This document shows positions 16,591-21,277 of a stretch of DNA of 21,277 nt, in pieces. The notes under the pieces were generated by a model. It had not been told where the DNA came from, ran no database searches, and saw nothing but the letters and a program-made list of their open reading frames with translations. The stretch comes from a virus. Positions within the stretch are counted from its first letter, which is position 1. Every line of letters begins with the position of its first letter. The stretch spans positions 1 to 21,277 of IMG/VR virus record IMGVR_UViG_3300032326_001349. One strand, given 5' to 3'. The position numbers were made by a program, and so were the translations under genes.

Positions 16591-17016
16591 ATGATAATAG
16601 ATAATGGTTTAGCTACAGGTTCACTTTCAATAAGCGGTTCATTAATACAATCGAATGGCAACGTTGTGATTAGCGGTAGCTTTACTGTAGTATCGGGTTC
16701 AATATTTCCTTTACAATTTAATAGACAAGCAACAAACTATGTTCTTTCATTAGCTGACCAAGGTGTAGTTATTGAAACTAATGTAGGATCTGCAAATACA
16801 ATTACAGTACCTTTAAATGCAACAGTTCCATTCCCATTGGGAACAGAAATTGCTGTTATACAAAGAGGAACTGGGCAAACTAGTTTTGTTACTGCAAGCG
16901 TTGGTATTACATTAAATAGTTTTAATAACTCTAGAACTATATCTGGACAATATGCTGCCGTTTCATTATTAAAGGTAGCTACAGATGAGTGGTATTTAGT
17001 AGGTAGACTAGCTTAA
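16591..17016 (+). CDS. Short fiber-type structural protein (141 aa)
   Basis: The N-terminus 'MIIDNGLATGSLSISGSLIQSNGNVVISGSF' repeats the start style of the fibers at 8355, 10283 and 12352, so it may use the same docking site. The remainder, 'YVLSLADQGVVIETNVGSANTITVP', 'PLGTEIAVIQRGTGQTSFV', 'ISGQYAAVSLLKVATDEWYLVG', matches a compact beta domain widespread in phage tail fibers, in which SANTxTVPxN and GTxIxVxQxGxGQ are hallmarks. No chaperone domain follows, so it would fold unaided. It could be a minimal fiber tip or a spacer. The TATTTATATA motif precedes it by 5 bases, and a Thr-Pro-Ser protein gene follows after 9 bases. Confidence 0.78.
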   Translation: MIIDNGLATGSLSISGSLIQSNGNVVISGSFTVVSGSIFPLQFNRQATNYVLSLADQGVVIETNVGSANTITVPLNATVPFPLGTEIAVIQRGTGQTSFVTASVGITLNSFNNSRTISGQYAAVSLLKVATDEWYLVGRLA

Positions 17017-17025
17017 TAAGTAACT

Positions 17026-18015
17026 ATGCATAATCTAAGATTAGGAATATATGAAAATCAGGTGCCGTCGGCTACACCTTCACTTACGCCAACTGCTACT
17101 CCTAGTCTTACGCCTTCTATCACTAGAACGCCTAGTATTACTGCTACACCTTCTATAACGGCTACTCCATCATTGACTGCTACTCCATCGTTAACGCCTT
17201 CTATTACTAGAACTCCTAGTATTACTGCTACTCCATCGTTAACCGCTACTCCGTCATTAACGCCTAGTGTTACAAGAACGCCTAGTATTACTGCTACACC
17301 TTCTATAACAGCAACACCATCATTAACGCCTTCTATTACTAGAACACCATCTATAACAGCTACTCCATCATTGACTGCTACACCATCGTTAACACCTAGT
17401 ATTACTAGAACACCTAGTATAACAGCAACACCTAGTATCACTAGAACACCTAGTATTACTGCTACACCTTCTATTACTAGAACACCAGACCCAACTAGAA
17501 CACCATCCGTAACTAGAACACCAGATCCAAGTGTAACACCAACACCATCTGTATCTAGAACACCAGACCCAAGCATAACACCAACACCATCTGTATCTAG
17601 AACACCAGATCCATCTGTATCTAGAACACCATCAGTTACACCATCAGCAACAATACCAAATGTAACAATAAGTGCTCAAGGTTCAGTAAATGTGTACTCT
17701 TCAACTATTGCTTATAAATTCTCTACAAGTGAAGGATCTACAGGAGCTAACCAAGCTACTATATACGGAACTTTCAATTCGGCTAACTTTAATGTTCCTA
17801 ATTTACCATCTGATGGCTCAAATATTGATGTAACATTCTATGTAAATAGAGTAGCTCCGGACGGCATTGCTGGTGATATAGGTTATATGTATTGGTATGT
17901 AGATTCTGTTCCTCAAGATTATCAAGAATTTGACTCAGGTCTTACAGTGTCAAGATTCTCTGTTCTAAGCATAAATAAGAATAGTGTTGTAGTAGTAACT
18001 GTTCAAGAAGGATAA
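17026..18015 (+). CDS. Thr-Pro-Ser repeat stalk protein with C-terminal beta domain
   Basis: A 329-residue protein in three parts. Residues 1-17 are a short leader ('MHNLRLGIYENQVPSAT') with no clear signal peptide. Residues about 18-210 are an almost pure Thr-Pro-Ser repeat built from PSITRT, PSITAT, PSLTAT and PSLT units, drifting to TPDPSVTPTPSVSR at the end; this should form an extended, stiff, non-globular rod. Residues about 211-329 form a globular beta domain ('PNVTISAQGSVNVYSS', 'FNVPNLPSDGSNIDVTFYVN', 'YWYVDSVPQ'). I do not recognise that domain. The layout, a rod carrying a head, fits a thin fiber or whisker. The many Ser/Thr residues could be glycosylated, but nothing shows this. 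The minus strand is also open because the repeat lacks stops; I treat that as a by-product. Confidence 0.8.
   Translation: MHNLRLGIYENQVPSATPSLTPTATPSLTPSITRTPSITATPSITATPSLTATPSLTPSITRTPSITATPSLTATPSLTPSVTRTPSITATPSITATPSLTPSITRTPSITATPSLTATPSLTPSITRTPSITATPSITRTPSITATPSITRTPDPTRTPSVTRTPDPSVTPTPSVSRTPDPSITPTPSVSRTPDPSVSRTPSVTPSATIPNVTISAQGSVNVYSSTIAYKFSTSEGSTGANQATIYGTFNSANFNVPNLPSDGSNIDVTFYVNRVAPDGIAGDIGYMYWYVDSVPQDYQEFDSGLTVSRFSVLSINKNSVVVVTVQEG
17113..17460 (+). repeat. 66-base tandem repeat coding the Thr-Pro-Ser rod
   Basis: Units start at 17113 (a longer 84-base version with one extra hexapeptide), 17197, 17263 and 17329, each of the last three exactly 66 bases, with a diverging unit from 17395. 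Each encodes PSITRT-PSITAT-PSLTAT-PSLT with small changes. Synonymous codons change along the array: acg-cct and act-cct early, aca-cca late. Length variation between relatives is expected through slippage or unequal recombination. Confidence 0.85.
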
Positions 18016-18060
18016 TTTGGATATCTAAAATAAATTTGGTTGTTTCCTAAATCTATTATA

Positions 18061-18070
18061 TATTTATATA
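18061..18070 (+). promoter_or_regulatory. Recurrent intergenic TATTTATATA motif (copy 4)
   Basis: The motif lies in the 78-base gap before the small membrane protein gene, 23 bases ahead of its ATG at 18094. In the same gap, TAAATTTG (18031-18038) fits the Bacteroidota -7 element TAnnTTTG, but the upstream TTTG at 18016 is too close for the usual -33 spacing. This gap is the best candidate for a new transcription start before the small-gene group. Confidence 0.45.
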
Positions 18071-18093
18071 CAGTAAACAAATAAAACAAAAAT

Positions 18094-18345
18094 ATGAGTA
18101 CATTCGCTATCGTAGTATTAGTATTGGCTATCGGTGCTATCGCTACATTCATCGCCATGAAAACTGGTAAAGTTGCAGATGCAAACAACAACAACATTCC
18201 TGACGCTATCGAAACTAAAGTAGAAGAAGTTAAAGAAGTTGTTAAAGATGTTAAAAAAGCAGTTGCTAAAGTAACTGAAGCTCCTAAGGCTAAAGCTCCA
18301 AAACAACCTGCTAAACCAAAAGCTAAAAAAACAACTAAGAAGTAA
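18094..18345 (+). CDS. Small single-pass membrane protein with basic tail (83 aa)
   Basis: Residues 4-22 ('FAIVVLVLAIGAIATFIAM') form one clear N-terminal membrane helix. Then comes 'DANNNNIPDAIE', which resembles an Asp/Asn-rich calcium-binding loop (the DxNxDGIPD type of thrombospondin-3 or EF-hand-like repeats). A charged amphipathic helix 'VEEVKEVVKDVKKAVAKV' and a Lys/Pro/Ala tail ('PKAKAPKQPAKPKAKKTTKK') follow. The length and single helix are compatible with a small holin-like or membrane-anchored protein, but the long basic tail is not typical of known holins and the function is unknown. Codon use favours ATC and TTC, as in the sheath gene and unlike the fiber genes, which suggests strong expression. 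The next ATG is 3 bases after the stop. Confidence 0.75.
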   Translation: MSTFAIVVLVLAIGAIATFIAMKTGKVADANNNNIPDAIETKVEEVKEVVKDVKKAVAKVTEAPKAKAPKQPAKPKAKKTTKK

Positions 18346-18347
18346 TT

Positions 18348-18809
18348 ATGGAAAAAATCAGTTTAAAACTATATGAATTCTATAACCTAGAATCAGAATT
18401 AAACGGAGTTGTGAATCAACAAACCGGTGATAAAGTATCAGCTGGTTTATTAGCTGAGAAATTAAAGTTAACAACTAAATATTGGTTAACGGAATTATCT
18501 AAAAAAGTTATTGCTGAAAAAGCTACTGTTGAATCTTTGAAAGAAGAATTGATCAAAAAGCACGGCGAAACTGATGAACAAGGTAATGTTGGTATTTCAA
18601 TGTACATCGACATCGTTAGAGATGAAGAAGGTAAAATTGTAGAAGGTAAAAACAATCCAAAATTCATTGAATTCCAAAATGAATTTAACATGTTGTTACA
18701 AGAAGAAAAAGAATTAGAATACAAGCCTATTGATCTTAATGAATTAGAAAACATTGAGTCTGAAGGTAACTATCCTACAATCTTCAAACTAGTAAAAGTT
18801 AGTGAATAA
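18348..18809 (+). CDS. Tail-region protein of unknown function (153 aa)
   Basis: A mainly helical, acidic 153-residue protein with no signal or membrane segment. The order is 'LKLYEFYNLESELNGV', then a long helix 'TKYWLTELSKKVIAEKATVESLKEELIKKHGETDEQGNVG', then 'NNPKFIEFQNEFNMLLQEEKELEYKPIDLNELENIE'. This plan (N-terminal strand and helix, a 'KYGxxDExGN' turn, then 'FxxEFNxLLxxExEL.xKPIxLxxLE') resembles the DUF1617 phage family as I remember it. That family is typically encoded near tail genes and has no known function. The match is by pattern only. Coupling is tight: 2 bases after the previous stop, with an 8-base overlap into the next gene. Confidence 0.72.
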   Translation: MEKISLKLYEFYNLESELNGVVNQQTGDKVSAGLLAEKLKLTTKYWLTELSKKVIAEKATVESLKEELIKKHGETDEQGNVGISMYIDIVRDEEGKIVEGKNNPKFIEFQNEFNMLLQEEKELEYKPIDLNELENIESEGNYPTIFKLVKVSE

Positions 18810-19032
18810 ACTTAGTGAAATATTTCAGGCGTGGGTAGCTGCGGCTAATCCCACACCTGAAAAAAAACTATTAGCTGAACAGCGCACTGCTATTTGTGAC
18901 GGATGTGAACACAAAACCTATACTAAATTATTAGATTTATATACGTGTGGGTTATGTGGATGTCCTCTTAAGAAAAAAGTATTTAGTCCTAATGGACCTA
19001 ATGCCTGTCCAGGCAATAAATGGGAAAAATAA
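18802..19032 (+). CDS. Zinc-ribbon-like small protein (76 aa, GTG start)
   Basis: The likely start is GTG at 18802, overlapping the previous gene by 8 bases; no in-frame ATG exists near the 5' end. After a helical N-terminus come 'CDGCEH', 'CGLCGCPLKKKV' and 'NACPGNKW'. That is two CxxC pairs plus two further Cys, enough for a zinc-binding ribbon. Small proteins ending 'CGxCGCPLxxK...CPxxKW' are common in phage tail regions and appear to be a recognisable but uncharacterised family. They may bind a structural metal ion. The overlap implies translation coupled to the upstream gene, perhaps to set a low level. No catalytic motif is visible. Confidence 0.75.
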   Translation: MNKLSEIFQAWVAAANPTPEKKLLAEQRTAICDGCEHKTYTKLLDLYTCGLCGCPLKKKVFSPNGPNACPGNKWEK

Positions 19033-19037
19033 ACGTT

Positions 19038-19307
19038 ATGTCACAAAAATTAACACCAGAAGAATTACAACAAGTAAAAGATTTACAGTCAAAGTACAAT
19101 CAAACAGTATTTGAAATTGGTATTGCTGAAGCACAAATTTTAACATTCGAAAAGAATATTGCAAAATTGCGCGAAGATAAAACTAATTTAGTAGCCGATC
19201 TTGAAACAATTGAACGTAAAGAATCGGAACTAATCGAAGTATTGAAAGTAAAGTACAGCGAAGGCGTGATTAATCCTGAAACTGGTGAAATAACACCTGC
19301 TCAATAA
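19038..19307 (+). CDS. Coiled-coil protein of the tail region (89 aa)
   Basis: I choose the ATG at 19038 (MSQKLTPEEL) over an in-frame ATG at 19020. The earlier start would overlap the upstream gene by 13 bases and add only MGKINV; 19038 has the A-rich leader seen elsewhere. Residues about 4-72 form an almost continuous coiled coil ('LQQVKDLQSKYNQTVFEIGIAEAQILTFEKNIAKLRED...LETIERKESELIEVLKVKY'). A short tail 'GVINPETGEITPAQ' follows. Proteins of this size and layout with an 'INPETGEI' ending recur next to tail genes of T4-like phages; the function is unknown. A scaffold or assembly factor for sheath or tube is possible from position only. Confidence 0.75.
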   Translation: MSQKLTPEELQQVKDLQSKYNQTVFEIGIAEAQILTFEKNIAKLREDKTNLVADLETIERKESELIEVLKVKYSEGVINPETGEITPAQ

Positions 19308-19328
19308 GATATCTGCGTTTTATGGTGG

Positions 19329-19374
19329 TTTTTGGATATTTATTATTAGGTCAATCCTAATAAAATTCCAAAAA
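19329..19374 (+). promoter_or_regulatory. Two-part hairpin in the tail sheath leader
   Basis: Outer arms TTTTTGGA (19329-19336) and TCCAAAAA (19367-19374) are perfect complements. Inside them, TTATTAGG (19343-19350) and CCTAATAA (19356-19363) form a second perfect 8-base stem around TCAAT. ATT (19338-19340) can also pair with AAT (19364-19366). The structure ends 11 bases before the sheath ATG and contains the TATTTATTA motif (19337-19345). No U-run follows the stem, so a simple terminator is unlikely; RNA stabilisation, processing or a protein-bound operator fits better. Confidence 0.6.
19337..19345 (+). promoter_or_regulatory. Recurrent intergenic motif, TATTTATTA form (copy 5)
   Basis: This shorter form of the TATTTATATA motif lies between the two stems of the sheath-leader hairpin, 40 bases before the ATG. 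The same form precedes the tube gene at 21133, so the two main tail genes share one variant and the fiber and small genes share another. Confidence 0.4.
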
Positions 19375-19385
19375 TAATATAAAAA

Positions 19386-21116
19386 ATGAGCGAAAAAATC
19401 ATTTCTCCTGGAGTATTCCAGAATGAATCAGATCAGAGTTTAGTAGAAAGAGGTATTCTAGGTACATCAACCGCTATTGTAGGTCCTACAGTATTGGGTC
19501 GTCCTTTCGTACCAACTTATGTTACTTCATACTCTGAGTACTTATCAAAGTTCGGTTCAACATTCAAAAGTGGTAGTTACTACTATGAATATTTAACATC
19601 ATTAGCTGCAAAAGAGTTCTTTAATAACGGTGGTCAAACATTGTTAGTAACTCGTGTAATTAGTGGTTCTTCAACAGCACAAACATATGCTTCAGCAGCT
19701 GTAACTGCTTATGTAGCTAACACTCCTGCAACGTCTTCATTCACTCTAGAAACATTAGCTTGGGGTGATCAAATGAACAATACATCAAGTATGTCAGCGG
19801 GTGCTTTATCAAGCGGTAGCGCAGTAAACGTTCGTTGGGAAGTTACAAATGTAAACACAGGTAGTGGTACATTCACTTTAGCTATTCGCAAAGGTGATGA
19901 TAACACATCTAATCCTAACTATATTGAAACTTGGCCTAATTTATCATTAGATCCAAATACATCTAACTTTATCTCTCGTGTAATTGGTGATACAAAACCA
20001 GTATACGCTTTAGACAGTGATGGTAATCCATTTATAGCAATTAGTGGTTCTTATGCTAACGCATCTCAATACGTTCGTGTAGCATCAGTTGCAACTCCTC
20101 AAGTAGATTCTATCGATAATAACGGTAATTTTAAAGCTGCTCAATACAGTGGTTCATTACCAGCTTTAGGTAGTGGTTCTTATGGTGGTTCATTTGCTGG
20201 TGGTGTTGCTGCAACAAATAGAGTTCAATTAATGAACGAATCTATCACAGCAGCTAACATGGAAGGATTTGCAGTAGCAGATTACACTACAGCATTAGCT
20301 TTATTAACAAATAAAGACGATTATCAATTTAATGTATTGTTAGCTCCAGCTGTTGGTTTAGATAGCGCTGCTTCAACTACATTAATATCAGTTGCTGAAA
20401 ATAGAGGTGATGCCTTTGCTCCAGTAAGTGCTGGTGTTTATGGTACTTCAATCTCAGCTGCTACAAGTACAGCTGCTGGTAATTCAAGCAACTACGCTGC
20501 TTCTTACTATCCTTGGATTCAATTATTCAACTCTAACTTAGGTAAGAATGTATGGTGTCCTCCAACAACAGTAATGGGTGGTGTGTTAGCATTTAACGAC
20601 CAAGTAGGTGCTGAATGGTTCGCTCCAGCAGGTTTAAACCGTGGTGGTGTTCCTTCAGTATTAAGAGCTGAAAGAAAATTATCTCAAGCAGATCGTGATA
20701 CATTATATAATGCAAATGTTAACCCATTAGCTACATTCCCTGGAGAAGGTGTTGTAGTATTTGGTCAAAAGACATTACAACGTAAACAAACATCATTAGA
20801 TAGAGTTAACGTTCGTCGTTTGTTGATTGCATTAAAAGGATTCATCGGACAAGTAGCTAATAACTTAGTATTCGAACAAAATACAATTGCTACTAGAAAT
20901 AGATTCTTAGCTCAAGTTAACCCTTACTTAGAATCAGTAGTACAAAGACAAGGTTTATACGCTTACAAAGTAGTAATGGACGATACGAACAATACTCCAG
21001 ATGTAATCGATAGAAACCAATTAGTAGGTCAGATTTATATCCAACCAACTAAGACTGCTGAGTTTATCATCTTAAACTTTAACGTATTACCAACAGGCGC
21101 TACATTCCCAGCATAG
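19386..21116 (+). CDS. Contractile tail sheath protein (T4 gp18-like)
   Basis: A 576-residue protein with the classic sheath start 'IISPGVFQNESDQSLVERGILGTSTAIVGPTVLGRPFVPTYVTS', followed by 'YLTSLAAKEFFNNGGQTLLVTRV'. The middle is a variable, Ser/Gly-rich insertion (about residues 85-290) that would face outward. The C-terminal core has 'YYPWIQLFNSNLGKNVWCPPTTVMGG', 'WFAPAGLNRG', 'NVNPLATFPGEGVVVFGQKTL', 'SLDRVNVRRLLIALKGFIGQVA' and 'VFEQNT', the conserved polymerising domain of T4-type sheaths. Six-subunit rings stack around the tube and contract on infection. The length is a little below T4 gp18. Codon use is strongly biased to frequent codons, as expected for an abundant protein. Strong hairpins lie in its leader and across its stop codon. 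Confidence 0.95.
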   Translation: MSEKIISPGVFQNESDQSLVERGILGTSTAIVGPTVLGRPFVPTYVTSYSEYLSKFGSTFKSGSYYYEYLTSLAAKEFFNNGGQTLLVTRVISGSSTAQTYASAAVTAYVANTPATSSFTLETLAWGDQMNNTSSMSAGALSSGSAVNVRWEVTNVNTGSGTFTLAIRKGDDNTSNPNYIETWPNLSLDPNTSNFISRVIGDTKPVYALDSDGNPFIAISGSYANASQYVRVASVATPQVDSIDNNGNFKAAQYSGSLPALGSGSYGGSFAGGVAATNRVQLMNESITAANMEGFAVADYTTALALLTNKDDYQFNVLLAPAVGLDSAASTTLISVAENRGDAFAPVSAGVYGTSISAATSTAAGNSSNYAASYYPWIQLFNSNLGKNVWCPPTTVMGGVLAFNDQVGAEWFAPAGLNRGGVPSVLRAERKLSQADRDTLYNANVNPLATFPGEGVVVFGQKTLQRKQTSLDRVNVRRLLIALKGFIGQVANNLVFEQNTIATRNRFLAQVNPYLESVVQRQGLYAYKVVMDDTNNTPDVIDRNQLVGQIYIQPTKTAEFIILNFNVLPTGATFPA

Positions 21117-21125
21117 GGAATGTAG
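21100..21125 (+). terminator. Hairpin spanning the sheath stop codon
   Basis: CTACATTCCC (21100-21109) and GGGAATGTAG (21116-21125) are a perfect 10-base inverted repeat around AGCATA. The stop codon TAG (21114-21116) lies at the loop and 3' arm. The following bases, ttgcttatattta, are T-rich but not a clean T-tract. It could be a leaky terminator or an RNA stabiliser that sets sheath above tube, or a processing site between them. Confidence 0.55.
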
Positions 21126-21132
21126 TTGCTTA

Positions 21133-21142
21133 TATTTATTAA
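21133..21142 (+). promoter_or_regulatory. Recurrent intergenic motif, TATTTATTAA form (copy 6)
   Basis: TATTTATTAA lies between the sheath-end hairpin and the tube ATG at 21165. It is flanked by TTGCT (21126-21130) and AGCAA (21144-21148), a second small inverted repeat, so again the motif sits in a potential loop. Confidence 0.4.
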
Positions 21143-21164
21143 TAGCAATTAAATTTAACATAAA

Positions 21165-21277
21165 ATGGCAGTATTAGACGCTAACGAAATAATGTTCACC
21201 GCTTTTGAACCAAAAGTTCAGAATCGTTTCATCATGTATATTGATGGTATCCCATCATACTTGATTAAAAGTGCAAC
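21165..21277 (+). CDS. Tail tube protein (T4 gp19-like), 3'-partial
   Basis: Thirty-seven codons are visible before the window ends. The start 'MAVLDANEIMFTAFEPKVQNRFIMYIDGIPSYLIKSA' matches the N-terminus of T4 gp19-type tube proteins, where 'FxPKxxNRFxMxIDGIPSYxIK' is characteristic. The tube is the inner channel for DNA, formed by stacked hexamers inside the sheath. Position directly after the sheath gene is the standard order in T4-like phages. The leader is A-rich (aatttaacataaa) and SD-less. The gap of 48 bases from the sheath holds a hairpin and the TATTTATTAA motif, so tube expression may be controlled separately from sheath. Confidence 0.92.
   Translation, partial: MAVLDANEIMFTAFEPKVQNRFIMYIDGIPSYLIKSA

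Noticed and set aside
17113-17460. Possible CRISPR-like or regulatory DNA repeat
   Set aside because: The repeats are contiguous, in-frame and coding, with no spacers; they encode a repeat protein.
17058-17576. Long minus-strand open frame (172 codons) across the Thr-Pro-Ser repeat
   Set aside because: It exists because the repeat has no stops in that frame. Its translation is a low-complexity Gly-Val repeat, and no start region or neighbours on that strand support it.
18016-18038. Standard Bacteroidota promoter (TTTG and TAnnTTTG)
   Set aside because: TAAATTTG fits the -7 element, but the upstream TTTG lies only 11 bases away instead of about 19-21, so it is not called as a promoter.
19020-19022. 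ATG at 19020 as the start of the coiled-coil gene
   Set aside because: It would overlap the upstream gene by 13 bases, and the added residues look unrelated to the coiled coil. The ATG at 19038 is preferred.

Overview
The window is a slice of the late structural region of a contractile-tailed, T4-like bacteriophage (myovirus morphology). All confident genes lie on the + strand and are tightly packed. The identity rests on a complete tail sheath gene (gp18-like, 19386-21116) followed directly by the start of a tail tube gene (gp19-like, 21165 to the window end), preceded by a long block of virion surface and fiber genes. The DNA is AT-rich. Almost every start codon follows an A-rich leader with no Shine-Dalgarno sequence (the clearest exception is at 4222). 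That leader style is known from Bacteroidota and their phages, so a Bacteroidota host is my best inference; nothing here proves it.

Layout. 1-2733: the C-terminal part of a large virion structural protein whose start lies outside the window. 2743-4167: two tandem LamG-like (concanavalin-fold) proteins with near-identical C-terminal tails. 4222-15979: an array of five fiber-type genes, all full of GSxxxSGS beta-repeats and GNVGIGT units. Four end in a Peptidase S74 self-cleaving chaperone with the S-D-x-x-L-K site. The fifth (12352-14658) ends in a different C-terminal domain. Between them are a remnant of a lost coiled-coil tail (12059-12118) and an unrecognised 64-residue gene (12135-12329). 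15981-18015: three smaller surface proteins, including one with a Thr-Pro-Ser stalk built on a 66-base tandem repeat. 18094-19307: four small genes: a single-pass membrane protein, a tail-region protein of unknown function, a zinc-ribbon protein and a coiled-coil protein. 19386 to the end: sheath and tube.

How they work together. Sheath and tube form the contractile tail. The large structural protein, LamG proteins and fibers probably build the baseplate or fiber adsorption apparatus. The fibers share one exchangeable 45-residue stalk module, present six times across five genes, and several share the same short N-terminal peptide. This looks like a combinatorial receptor-binding set that evolves by recombination between modules.

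Regulation. A TATTTATATA motif, or the shorter TATTTATTA form, recurs in six intergenic gaps, always upstream of a gene and often inside an inverted repeat. Strong hairpins flank the sheath gene: one in its leader and one spanning its stop codon. The first large fiber gene has its only Shine-Dalgarno-like sequence inside a hairpin. No tRNA, CRISPR, insertion sequence, integrase or reverse transcriptase is visible.
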